A stretch of 27,841 nucleotides of DNA from JALYZC01 sp035997675 (GCA_035997675.1 DASYIJ010000024.1:1-27841), one strand, 5' to 3'; numbered from the stretch's first letter, positions 7,295 through 16,009 are shown. Notes: generated by a model from the sequence alone, not told the origin. Numbers and translations are program-made.

Positions 7295-9840
7295 AGCGCC
7301 TCCAGCTCGCCGCGCAGCCGCTCGACCTTGGCGCGCTCGCCCTCGACCACGTGCGCGGGCGCGCGTTCGACGAACCGCTCGTTGGCCAGCTTGCCCTCGG
7401 CGCGGGCGATCTCGGCCTCGAGCTCGGCCCGACGCGCCCCCCGCCGCCGCTCGGCCTCCTCGGGGTCAAAGCCGCCGCCTGCGAGCACCTGGACCTTCCC
7501 GCCGGGGACGGGAACGGTGGCCACGGGCTCGCCCGAGTCGGCTGCGAAGGCGAAGCGCGCGAGACGCGCGAGCTGCTCGGCGGTCGCGTCGTACCCGTCG
7601 GCCTCGAGCCGCGCCGGGACGGTCGCTCCGGCGGGCACCCGGACGGTGGCGCGCCAGCTGCGCAGGGCAGTCACGGCGTCGATCAGCCGCTGCACCTCCT
7701 GCTCCGCGCGGGGGTCGCGCAGCGAGTGGTCGGGCTCGACGAAGCGCCACCCGGCGAGCAGCCCTTCGGCCCCCGGCAGATACGACCAGATCTCCTCCGT
7801 CACGAAGGGGATGACGGAATGCGCGAGGCCGAGCGTCTCGCGCAGGAGGTAGAGCAGCGTCGCGGAGAGGTCGGGGTCGCCCTCGTACAGCCGTGGCTTG
7901 ACGAGCTCGAGATACCAGTCGCACAGCTCGCCGTAGACGAATTCGTAGAGCCCCAGCGCGGCGCGGCTGAAGTCGAAGGCGTCGATGCGCTCGACCGCCT
8001 GGGTACGCGCGTCGATCAGCCGGCCGAGGATCCAGCGGTCCTCCACCGTGCGCGGCCGCGGTTCGGGCCGGGCGGCCTCGTCGACGCCGAGCAGGATCAG
8101 CCGCGAGGCGTTCCAGAGCTTGTTCGCCAGCGCCTCGCCCTGCTGGATCTTCTCGGCCGAGTAGCGCACGTCCTGGGTGGACGACATCGCCAGCAGGCCG
8201 AAGCGGACGGCGTCGGCGCCGTGGGTCTCGATCTCGTCCAACGGGTCGATGCCGGTGCCGAGGGACTTGCTCATCCGGCGCCCGTCCGGGGCCTGGATCA
8301 CCGAGTGGACGTAGACGTCCTCGAACGGGACGTCGCCGGCGAACTCGAGCCCCATCATGATCATCCGGGCGACCCACAGGAACAGGATGTCCCGAGCCGT
8401 GGAGAGCACGTCCGTCGGGTAGAACGCGCGCAGCTGCGGCGTGTCGTCCGGCCAGCCCAGGGTGGCGAACGGCCACAGCGCGGAGGAGAACCAGGTGTCG
8501 AGCACGTCGGGGTCGCGCTCCCAGCCCTCGCCCTCGGGCGGCGTCTCGCCGACGTAGGTCTCCTCGCCCCGATACCAGACGGGGAGCTGGTGGCCCCACC
8601 AGAGCTGGCGGGAGATGCACCACGGCCGGATGGCCCCCATCCAGTCCAAATACACCTGGCGCTGCCCGGCCGGATGGATCCGAACGCGGCCGTCGAGGAC
8701 CGCCCGGATCGCTGGCTCGGCAAGCTCCTCCATGCGCATGAACCACTGCAGCGACACGAGCGGCTCGATCCGCTCGCCCGAGCGGTGGGAGAAGGGCACA
8801 GCGTGCCGGTAGGGCTCGCGCTTCGCGATCCGGCCCTCCGCCTCCAGCTCCGCCACCACGGCCTCGCGCGCCTCGAGCACCGGCAGGCCGGCGAAGCGCT
8901 CGCCCGCCTCCTCGGTCATGCGCCCGTCCTCGCCGATGACGGTGACCTGGTCGAGCCCGTGGCGCTGTCCGATCTCGAAGTCGTTCGGGTCGTGGCCCGG
9001 CGTGATCTTGAGCTGGCCCGTTCCGAAGTCGGTCTTGACGAACTCGTCGGCGATGACCGGCAGCCGCCGGCCGACCAACGGCAGGATCGCCGTGCGCCCC
9101 ACGAGGTCGTGGTGGCGCTCGTCGTCGGGGTTGACCGCGACCGCCGTGTCGGCCAGCATCGTCTCCGGGCGCACGGTGGCGACCGTGACCTTGCCGCCGC
9201 CCTCGAGGTCGTAGTCGATGTAGTAGAGGGTGTCGTCGACCTCGCGCTCCTCCACCTCGAGGTCGGAGATCGCCGACCGGCTTCCCGGGTCCCAGTTGAC
9301 GATGTAGCGGTCGCGGTAGATGTAGCCCTTCTCGTAGAGCTCGACGAACACGCGCGTGACCGCGCGGACGTAGCCCTCGTCGAAGGTGAACCGCTCGTCC
9401 TCGTAGTCCGCGGACGCTCCGAGGCGCTGGAACTGGTTGACGATCGTGGAGCCGTACTGCTCGCGCCACTCCCAGGCCCGCCGGACGAACGCCTCTCGCC
9501 CGATCTCCTCACGGCTCGTGCCCTCCTCGATCAGGCGCCGCTCGACCTGCGTCTGCGTGGCGATCCCGGCGTGGTCGGTGCCGAAGATCCACTTCGTCCG
9601 CTGGCCGCGCATGCGGTGGTGGCGGATGAGCACGTCCTGGATGGCGCCGTTGAGGGCGTGCCCCATGTGCAGCGACCCGGTGACGTTCGGCGGCGGGATC
9701 GCGATGGAGTAGTTCTCGGACGCCGTGCCCTCCGGCTCGGGGTGGAAGAGCCCGGATTCCAGCCAGCGGTCGACGATCCGCGGCTCGACCTCCGCGGGCT
9801 CGTAGCGGGTGCGGGACTCCAGATCGCTGCGCTCGGGCAC
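7291..9840 (-). CDS. valS: Valyl-tRNA synthetase
   Basis: Class I aminoacyl-tRNA synthetase that charges tRNA-Val and edits mischarged threonine. The 849-aa protein has the HIGH signature as HMGH (residues 58-61) inside PPPNVTGSLHMGH, a CP1 editing domain (about 170-330), the KMSKS signature as RMSKS (about 520-524), an anticodon-binding domain (about 590-720) and a C-terminal coiled coil rich in Glu/Arg (about 790-849), all usual for ValRS. Start is GTG 9840 without a Shine-Dalgarno; TACACT lies 9 nt upstream. It heads the valS-folC-39-aa gene unit. Confidence 0.97.
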   Translation of the reverse strand: MPERSDLESRTRYEPAEVEPRIVDRWLESGLFHPEPEGTASENYSIAIPPPNVTGSLHMGHALNGAIQDVLIRHHRMRGQRTKWIFGTDHAGIATQTQVERRLIEEGTSREEIGREAFVRRAWEWREQYGSTIVNQFQRLGASADYEDERFTFDEGYVRAVTRVFVELYEKGYIYRDRYIVNWDPGSRSAISDLEVEEREVDDTLYYIDYDLEGGGKVTVATVRPETMLADTAVAVNPDDERHHDLVGRTAILPLVGRRLPVIADEFVKTDFGTGQLKITPGHDPNDFEIGQRHGLDQVTVIGEDGRMTEEAGERFAGLPVLEAREAVVAELEAEGRIAKREPYRHAVPFSHRSGERIEPLVSLQWFMRMEELAEPAIRAVLDGRVRIHPAGQRQVYLDWMGAIRPWCISRQLWWGHQLPVWYRGEETYVGETPPEGEGWERDPDVLDTWFSSALWPFATLGWPDDTPQLRAFYPTDVLSTARDILFLWVARMIMMGLEFAGDVPFEDVYVHSVIQAPDGRRMSKSLGTGIDPLDEIETHGADAVRFGLLAMSSTQDVRYSAEKIQQGEALANKLWNASRLILLGVDEAARPEPRPRTVEDRWILGRLIDARTQAVERIDAFDFSRAALGLYEFVYGELCDWYLELVKPRLYEGDPDLSATLLYLLRETLGLAHSVIPFVTEEIWSYLPGAEGLLAGWRFVEPDHSLRDPRAEQEVQRLIDAVTALRSWRATVRVPAGATVPARLEADGYDATAEQLARLARFAFAADSGEPVATVPVPGGKVQVLAGGGFDPEEAERRRGARRAELEAEIARAEGKLANERFVERAPAHVVEGERAKVERLRGELEAL

Positions 9841-9849
9841 GGGCGGCCA

Positions 9850-9855
9850 AGTGTA
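9850..9855 (-). promoter_or_regulatory. Putative -10 element of valS
   Basis: TACACT on the minus strand ends 9 nt before the GTG start of valS. There is no ribosome binding site between them, which suggests a transcript with little or no leader. No clear -35 was seen. Confidence 0.4.
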
Positions 9856-9937
9856 TGTGGGGGCGAGAGCGGCCCGTCCTCGCGGCTTGGCGGAGCGCGC
9901 CGGCGGCGTCGCGCTACGCTACATAGTCTATTCGCGA

Positions 9938-9955
9938 TATAGCTGTTAAGCTATA
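9938..9955 (+). promoter_or_regulatory. Palindromic operator overlapping the -10 of the XRE gene
   Basis: A perfect inverted repeat, TATAGCT (9938-9944), spacer GTTA, AGCTATA (9949-9955), ends 5 nt before the ATG of the XRE regulator. A -10-like TAAGCT (9947-9952) lies inside it, 8 nt from the start codon. The stretch is AT-rich in a GC-rich genome. The arrangement fits autorepression by the adjacent HTH protein. Confidence 0.55.
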
Positions 9956-9960
9956 AGACA

Positions 9961-10296
9961 ATGTCTCCCGCAACGGTGATCCGCACGGCACGACGAGCAG
10001 CGGGCCTGAGCCAGGCCCAGCTGGCCGCTCGCCTCGCCACGACGCAGTCGGCCATCGCCCGGCTCGAGCACCCCGGCTCCAACCCGCGCATCGAGACCCT
10101 CGAGGCCGCGTTGCACGCCACCGGGCAGCGGCTCGCCGTCGAAGCCGTCCCCCTCGGCCCGGGCATCGACGAGGACCAGATCAGAGCCCGCCTGGCCCTC
10201 AGCCCCGCCGAGAGACTCTCGGCGTTCCAGGCGTCCCAGCGCAATCTCAGCCGGCTCGCCCAAAGGGCGAAGCGTGTCCCGCGCGCGGCGGACTGA
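9961..10296 (+). CDS. XRE-family HTH regulator, antitoxin-like
   Basis: 111-aa protein with a helix-turn-helix of the Cro/C1 type at residues 5-60 (recognition region around SQAQLAARLATTQSAIARLE). A C-terminal helical segment starts SPAERL, as often seen in XRE proteins paired with nucleotidyltransferases. It probably represses its own promoter through the palindrome just upstream. It overlaps the next gene by 23 nt, so the two are co-translated. The pair lies on the plus strand within a minus-strand core gene cluster, suggesting insertion. An antitoxin role is inference from gene order. Confidence 0.8.
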   Translation: MSPATVIRTARRAAGLSQAQLAARLATTQSAIARLEHPGSNPRIETLEAALHATGQRLAVEAVPLGPGIDEDQIRARLALSPAERLSAFQASQRNLSRLAQRAKRVPRAAD

Positions 10297-10774
10297 GCTC
10301 CGCGCCGACGAGATCCTTCAGCGCCTCGTCGCGCGTGGCGTGGACTTCGTGGTGATCGGCGGGATCGCGGGCGTCCTCCACGGGTCTTCGCGGGCCACGT
10401 TTGACCTCGACGTCTGCTTCGCCGCCGACCGGGCCAACCTCGATGCCCTCGGCGAGGTGCTCGTCGGACTCGACGCCCGCCTCAAGGGGGTCGACAAGAA
10501 GGTCACCTTCGTGCCCGACGCGGCCACCCTGCGGCGCGTCGAGGTCCTGACCCTGGACACAGTCGCCGGAGAGCTCGACGTCCTGGCCAAGCCATCGGGC
10601 GCGCCGCGCTACGACGCGCTGCGCCGCCGCGCCGAACGCTACGACCTCGGCGGCTTCTCGGTCCTGGTCGCCTCGCTCGAGGACCTCATCGCCATGAAGC
10701 AGGCCGCCGGTCGCGCAAAGGACCGTGCGGACGTCGACGAGCTCGAGACGATCCGGAGGTTGCGCCGGCGCTGA
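10274..10774 (+). CDS. Nucleotidyltransferase, AbiEii/MenT-like (candidate toxin)
   Basis: 166-aa protein of the minimal nucleotidyltransferase fold. Visible motifs are the helix-capping GG (residues 29-30), the metal-binding DLD (Asp44/Asp46), a third acidic site near Asp101 in GELDVLA, and a C-terminal K-AAGR-KD-AD pattern (about residues 140-156) typical of AbiEii-related proteins. Such proteins paired with an HTH partner can act as toxins that modify tRNA or other RNA (MenAT and AbiE are known examples); here the activity is unproven. It overlaps the XRE gene and ends 5 nt from the converging clpX stop codon. Confidence 0.75.
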   Translation: MSRARRTELRADEILQRLVARGVDFVVIGGIAGVLHGSSRATFDLDVCFAADRANLDALGEVLVGLDARLKGVDKKVTFVPDAATLRRVEVLTLDTVAGELDVLAKPSGAPRYDALRRRAERYDLGGFSVLVASLEDLIAMKQAAGRAKDRADVDELETIRRLRRR

Positions 10775-10779
10775 GCCGG

Positions 10780-12057
<1,278 letters not shown>

Positions 12058-12087
12058 CTCTCTCCCAGAACGGCGCGCGACGCGGAG

Positions 12088-12672
12088 CTAGTGCTCCGAG
12101 ATCACACGGTCGATGATGCCGTAATCCCTCGCTTCGTCCGAGCTCATGAAGTAATCGCGCTCGGTGTCCTTCTTCACCTGCTCGATGTCCTTGTTCGTGT
12201 GCTTGGCGATGATCTCGTCCAGCCGGCGGCGCACGTCGATGATCTCGCGGGCGTGGATCTCGATGTCGGTCGCCTGACCCTGAAAGCTCGAGGAGACCTG
12301 ATGGATGAGGATCTTCGCGTTGGGCAGCGCCATGCGCTTGTCCGGCGCGCCGCCCGCCAGCAGCAGCGCTCCCATCGACATCGCGATGCCGACGCAGATC
12401 GTCTGCACGTCGGGCTTGATGAACTGCATCGTGTCGTAGACGGCGAGCCCGGCGTACACGGAACCGCCCGGCGAGTTGATGTAGACGGAGATGTCCTTCT
12501 CCGGGTCCTCTGATTCGAGGTGCAGGAGCTGGGCCACGATGAGGTTCGCGATCTGATCGTCGATCGGGGTGCCCAGGAAGATGATGCGTTCGTTGAGCAG
12601 ACGGCTGTAGATGTCGAACGCCCGCTCACCGCGAGAGGTCTGTTCAACGACCATGGGTACGAGTGGGCTCAT
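12088..12672 (-). CDS. clpP: ATP-dependent Clp protease proteolytic subunit
   Basis: Serine peptidase that forms the proteolytic chamber served by ClpX. The 194-aa protein has the catalytic triad Ser99 (in GIAMSMGA), His124 (in LIHQ) and Asp173. Around the active site it reads MSMG and HQVSSSFQGQ rather than the more common AASMG and HQPLGG, but the triad is intact. Start ATG 12672 has GAGG a few bases upstream. Most well-known actinobacteria carry two adjacent clpP genes here; only one is present in this window. Confidence 0.96.
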   Translation of the reverse strand: MSPLVPMVVEQTSRGERAFDIYSRLLNERIIFLGTPIDDQIANLIVAQLLHLESEDPEKDISVYINSPGGSVYAGLAVYDTMQFIKPDVQTICVGIAMSMGALLLAGGAPDKRMALPNAKILIHQVSSSFQGQATDIEIHAREIIDVRRRLDEIIAKHTNKDIEQVKKDTERDYFMSSDEARDYGIIDRVISEH

Positions 12673-12759
12673 CGTCCTCGCTTCAGTTTCGCTTCCTCGC
12701 CCCGATTCCTTCTCGGCGGCGGTGAGGAGGCTGGGGACCGGTCGTGCCGCCGTGGGCCG

Positions 12760-12765
12760 AGTCTA
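12760..12765 (-). promoter_or_regulatory. Putative -10 element of the clpP-clpX operon
   Basis: TAGACT on the minus strand, in the 165-nt gap between tig and clpP, would give a leader of about 80 nt. No convincing -35 or heat-shock operator was recognised. Confidence 0.3.
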
Positions 12766-12798
12766 GCAACGTGATTCGGCCCGAATGCGCAGTTCTTC

Positions 12799-12839
12799 GA
12801 GCCCCTTGTCGGCTCTGCACAGCTTCGGGTGGTGAAGCT
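12799..12839 (-). terminator. Two hairpins directly after the tig stop codon
   Basis: The first stem is AGCTTC/GAAGCT (12821-12826 with 12834-12839, 7-nt loop), overlapping the tig stop codon. The second is GAGCC/GGCTC (12799-12803 with 12811-12815). No U-run follows, so if this ends the tig transcript it is probably factor-dependent or an RNA-stabilising structure. Confidence 0.3.
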
Positions 12840-14256
12840 AGGAACCCGGGGTCCAGAGCTTGCCCGGCGGCTCGGCGGGAGCGTCGCCGGCGGCGGCGCT
12901 CGCGTCCTCGTCCCCCGGCTTCCACAGCTTCTCGCGGGCCTCCGCGCGCTCGGCTTCGATCGGGGTGGCGCTCTCGGCGAGAAGGTCGACGGCTTTGCGC
13001 GTCGCCAGGTCCGCCCGCAGGGCGTCGAGGCGACCCGCCTGCTCGAGGCGCTCCATGAGCTTCTCCGCCGTCGTGTTCTCGTGCTCGGCCGAGTGCTCGA
13101 GGGCCTCGTGCAGCTCCTCCTCGGTCGGCTCGATGCCCTCGGCCTCGACGATCGCCGCCAGGACGGCCTCGCGCCGCAGCGCCTGCTCGGCGTCGGGCCG
13201 GGCCTCCGCCACGATCTCCTCCTCCGTCTTGCCCGAGATCCGCAGGTATGCCTCGCGCGAGATGCCCTGGCGTGCGAGCGTCGACGAAAGGCGCTCCCAC
13301 AGCTCGCCGGCGCGCCCTTCGACGAGCCGCTCCGGGATCTCGACCTTGGCGTTCGCCGCGGCGGCGTCCACCGCGGCCTCGCGGAATTCCCCCTCCACCT
13401 GGCGTTCGTCGGCCTCGCGGAGGCGTTGGCGGATGTCCTCGCGCAGCTCGTCCAGCGTGTCGAAGCCCGCGGCGTCGGAGGCGAAGTCGTCGTCCAGCTC
13501 CGGGAGCTCCTTGGCCTTGACCTCCTTGACCGTCACTGCGAACTGTGCGGTCTTTCCCGCCAGGTTCTCGGCACCGTAGTCGTCCGGGAACGTGACCTCG
13601 ACCGTGCGCTCCTCACCGGCGGAGGCGCCCTCGATCTGCTCCTCGAAGCCGGGGATCAGCCGGCCCGAGCCGAGCTCGATGAGCTGGTCGCGCGCCTCGC
13701 CGCCGTCGAAGGGCTCCCCGTCGAGCGTGCCGGCGTAGTCGACCACGACGAAGTCGCCCTTCTGCGCGGGGCGGTCGGCGGCCTCGAGTCGCGCGAGACG
13801 CTCGCGCAGACCCTCGACCTCGCTCTCCACCGCGTCCTCTTCGATCTGCGGCTCGCGGCGGCCCACCTCGAGGCCCCGGTACTCCCCGAGCTCTGCACTC
13901 GGGCGCACGCCGATCTCGATCGAGAACGTCAGCGGCTCGCCCTCGCCGGGCAGGTCGCCGAGCGCCACCTCTGGGTCGCCGACCGGCGCGATGCCGGCGG
14001 CGTCGATGGCATCGACGTACCACGCTCCGAGCGAGCTGCGCAGCGTCTCGTCGAGGACGGCGTCGCGGCCGACTCGCCGCAGCACCATGGGGGGCGGGAC
14101 CTTGCCCTTGCGAAAGCCCGGCATCTTCATCTCCCGCCCGAGCGCCTTCGCCGTCTGCTGCACGCGGCGCTCGACCTCGTCGGACGCGACTTCGGCCTCC
14201 ACGCGCACGCGCGACTCGGGCAGCTCGGTGACGCTGGTCGTGACGGGGGACGCCAT
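12838..14256 (-). CDS. tig: Trigger factor (ribosome-associated chaperone, peptidyl-prolyl isomerase)
   Basis: Binds the ribosome at the exit tunnel and helps nascent chains fold. The 472-aa protein has the ribosome-binding signature GFRKGKVP (residues 47-54), an FKBP-type isomerase domain (about 160-250) and a long acidic helical C-terminal chaperone domain. The C-terminus is unusual: it carries KLWKPG, an Ala/Asp/Glu/Pro linker, then KLWTPGS at the very end. The ATG at 14256 has no Shine-Dalgarno, but TATCGT lies 9 nt upstream. It is the first gene of the conserved tig-clpP-clpX block. Confidence 0.96.
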   Translation of the reverse strand: MASPVTTSVTELPESRVRVEAEVASDEVERRVQQTAKALGREMKMPGFRKGKVPPPMVLRRVGRDAVLDETLRSSLGAWYVDAIDAAGIAPVGDPEVALGDLPGEGEPLTFSIEIGVRPSAELGEYRGLEVGRREPQIEEDAVESEVEGLRERLARLEAADRPAQKGDFVVVDYAGTLDGEPFDGGEARDQLIELGSGRLIPGFEEQIEGASAGEERTVEVTFPDDYGAENLAGKTAQFAVTVKEVKAKELPELDDDFASDAAGFDTLDELREDIRQRLREADERQVEGEFREAAVDAAAANAKVEIPERLVEGRAGELWERLSSTLARQGISREAYLRISGKTEEEIVAEARPDAEQALRREAVLAAIVEAEGIEPTEEELHEALEHSAEHENTTAEKLMERLEQAGRLDALRADLATRKAVDLLAESATPIEAERAEAREKLWKPGDEDASAAAGDAPAEPPGKLWTPGS

Positions 14257-14265
14257 GGGCTCGCA

Positions 14266-14275
14266 ACGATAGCGT
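14266..14275. promoter_or_regulatory. Bidirectional promoter core between tig and the 54-aa gene
   Basis: The ten bases ACGATAGCGT contain overlapping -10-like hexamers on both strands: TATCGT (minus, 14271-14266), 9 nt from the tig ATG, and TAGCGT (plus, 14270-14275), 10 nt from the ATG of the small membrane protein. The start codons are only 29 bp apart. Confidence 0.45.
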
Positions 14276-14285
14276 CGGGGGTGCG

Positions 14286-14450
14286 ATGGTCCGCCCGCGC
14301 CCCACGCCCCTCCGCCGACTCGCCGCCAGGCTCGTTACGGGCCCGGCCGCCTTCCTCGCGGCGGGGGTCGTGGACTGGCTCGTGCTCCTGACTCGCTACG
14401 CGGCCGCTCGGGCGCGTGGACGCAGACATGACTGGTATGCCGACGAGTGA
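14286..14450 (+). CDS. 54-aa single-pass membrane protein
   Basis: A small ORF with a basic N-terminus (RPRPTPLRRLAARL), one hydrophobic helix (about residues 16-38, containing GPAAFLAAGVVDWLVLL) and a basic C-terminus ending HDWYADE. The positive charges on both sides leave the orientation open. It starts 29 bp from the divergent tig start and overlaps the start of the rhodanese gene. Codon use is strongly GC3-rich like its neighbours, which supports coding. I have an unverified impression that similar small membrane proteins occur in related actinobacteria. Function unknown; a membrane partner for the rhodanese is possible. Confidence 0.6.
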   Translation: MVRPRPTPLRRLAARLVTGPAAFLAAGVVDWLVLLTRYAAARARGRRHDWYADE

Positions 14451-14859
14451 CGATCCGGTGAGTGAACGGCGGACGATCGTCGCCCGGCTCGCGGAGGCGC
14501 GGGCCGGTCTGCGGCGCGCGGAGCCGCGGGACGCGCTCGCCGCCATGGGGAAGGGGGCGCTGCTCGTGGACATCCGCTCGGAGGTCCAGCGTGAGGCCGA
14601 CGGCGTCGTTCCCGGCGCCCTCTTCTTCCCCCGCAACGTGCTCGAGTGGCGCCTGGACCCGGCTTCGGGCCATGCCGATCCCCGGGTGTCCGGTCCGGAG
14701 GCCGAGGTGATCGTCATGTGCAACGAGGGCTACCAGTCGAGCCTCGCGGCGGCGAGCCTTCAGGAGCTCGGATTCGCGCGCGCGACCGACCTCGTGGGCG
14801 GGTTTCAGGCCTGGCGTGCGGCCGGGCTGCCGGTCGAGCCGGCCGGCACCGGCGACTGA
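14437..14859 (+). CDS. Rhodanese-like domain protein (sulfurtransferase)
   Basis: Single-domain rhodanese of about 140 aa. The domain runs from LLVDIRSEVQRE through GALFFPRNVLEW to the active-site loop CNEGYQS, whose cysteine would carry the persulfide, then GFARATDLVGGFQAW near the end. The substrate is not predictable. The frame is open upstream to a GTG at 14416, with ATGs at 14428 and 14437; none has a clear ribosome binding site, so reinitiation after the overlapping 54-aa gene is likely and 14437 is a guess. The last 55 nt overlap the 3' end of the converging aldo/keto reductase gene. Confidence 0.85.
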   Translation: MPTSDDPVSERRTIVARLAEARAGLRRAEPRDALAAMGKGALLVDIRSEVQREADGVVPGALFFPRNVLEWRLDPASGHADPRVSGPEAEVIVMCNEGYQSSLAAASLQELGFARATDLVGGFQAWRAAGLPVEPAGTGD

Positions 14860-15980
14860 GCCAGGTCCCGCGCTGGGTCGATGCCCCAGCGCGCCGCCAC
14901 CTCGGCCAGCCGGTCGTCGATGGGCCAGCGGTCCGGCCGCGGCTCGCCGTCGTGGTCGGGTGAGCCGCCCTTGAGCAGCATGGAGCCGGTGTTGTCCCCG
15001 ACCGCGCGGATCGCCTCCACCTCATCGGGCGTGAGCGCGACGTCGGTGGGCAGCGCGGCCAGCTCGGCGCGCTTGGCCTCGATCGGCTTGGCGCGCGGCC
15101 CGGCCTCCTGGATCAACGTGGGGACGACGGCGGCAACGGACTCGTGCGCCAGGTTCCACGCACAGGCGAGCTGAAGCATGGTGAGACCACGGCGCTCGGC
15201 GACGGGACGCATCCGCTCCATGCGCTCGCGCCCGGCCTCGACCCAGCCGTCGGGCCGGAAGGTGCGGTGGTCGCGCTCGCCGAAGGCGTGCCCCGGCAGG
15301 ACGTCGTCGTGGAACAGACCGCCGTAGTCCACGACGCGCGTCATGACCTTCACGTCGCACGCCGACGCGGCGCCCAGGCAGAGCTCGCCCGGCCAGGGCT
15401 CGAGCGGGTTGAGGATCACCATCGCCCAGTCGATCCGGTCGCCGAAGCGTTCGAGGCAGTCGATCAGGTCGAGCGTGAAGCCGTTGGCGGGCCCGGGCGC
15501 GACGCCGATCCGGTTGGTCAGCCGGGCCTCGCGCAGCGCGGCCATGCCGTCCCAGACGGCCTCGCTGGTGTAGCCGGTGCGGTCGGGGTTGTGCAGCAGC
15601 AGCAGGTCGAAGTGGTCGGCGCCGAGGCGTTCGAGGCTCCGCTCGGTCGCGCCGCGCAGGTAGGCGGCGTAGTCATCCTCGCCGCGCAGACGTGGGTCGG
15701 TGAAGCGCGGGAAGCCTCGCGCACCCTCGCGCGCGCCTGTGTAGAAGTCGTGGCCCACGGCGCCCACGAGGCCGTAGGCCTCCCGGTCAATTCCGGTCAG
15801 GGCTCGGCCCAGCAGCCGGTCGGCCTCACCCTCCCCGTACACGTCGGCCGTCAGCACGGTGCGCATCGCCTCGTCGGGGCGCAGCAGCGCCGACATCCGC
15901 TCGTCGTCGAGCGGTTCGCCGAAGTGCATGAAGCGCCCGCCGCTCCACGTGCCGACTGCGGTGTGGGTTGGCTCCGGCAT
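14805..15980 (-). CDS. Aldo/keto reductase family protein
   Basis: TIM-barrel oxidoreductase family protein of 391 aa. Recognisable segments are TADVYGEGEADRLLGRAL (catalytic Asp and Tyr region), FDLLLLHNPD (catalytic His region) and a C-terminal stretch resembling the cofactor-binding end. The position of the catalytic lysine in the usual TKVG segment reads GAVG, so the lysine appears absent. The frame is open to 16112, but the family-like N-terminus starts at ATG 15980 (MPEPTHTAVG). TACAGT lies 9 nt upstream and there is no Shine-Dalgarno. The gene is divergent from the SDR gene with only 24 bp between starts. Confidence 0.85.
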   Translation of the reverse strand: MPEPTHTAVGTWSGGRFMHFGEPLDDERMSALLRPDEAMRTVLTADVYGEGEADRLLGRALTGIDREAYGLVGAVGHDFYTGAREGARGFPRFTDPRLRGEDDYAAYLRGATERSLERLGADHFDLLLLHNPDRTGYTSEAVWDGMAALREARLTNRIGVAPGPANGFTLDLIDCLERFGDRIDWAMVILNPLEPWPGELCLGAASACDVKVMTRVVDYGGLFHDDVLPGHAFGERDHRTFRPDGWVEAGRERMERMRPVAERRGLTMLQLACAWNLAHESVAAVVPTLIQEAGPRAKPIEAKRAELAALPTDVALTPDEVEAIRAVGDNTGSMLLKGGSPDHDGEPRPDRWPIDDRLAEVAARWGIDPARDLAQSPVPAGSTGSPAARQA

Positions 15981-15989
15981 GAACGGGGA

Positions 15990-16009
15990 ACTGTACGCGC
16001 ACGCGTGCA
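15990..16009. promoter_or_regulatory. Shared control region between aldo/keto reductase and SDR genes
   Basis: The 24-bp divergent gap holds TACAGT on the minus strand (15995-15990), a -10 candidate for the reductase, and an imperfect inverted repeat TGTACGCG-CA-CGCGTGCA (15992-16009, one mismatch). The repeat contains the exact palindrome GCACGCGTGC (15999-16008) and overlaps the SDR start codon. It could be an operator that controls both genes. Confidence 0.4.

Noticed and set aside
7273..9942. Plus-strand open frame of about 890 codons
   Set aside because: Antisense shadow of valS, which has all class I synthetase motifs. Low-complexity composition.
10762..10771. Perfect palindrome GCGCCGGCGC at the end of the nucleotidyltransferase gene
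   Set aside because: It is inside the coding sequence, short, and expected often by chance at this GC content; no U-tract follows on either strand.
15144..16004. Upstream 5' extension of the SDR reading frame
   Set aside because: It runs antisense through the aldo/keto reductase and resembles nothing; the SDR fold begins just after GTG 16005.
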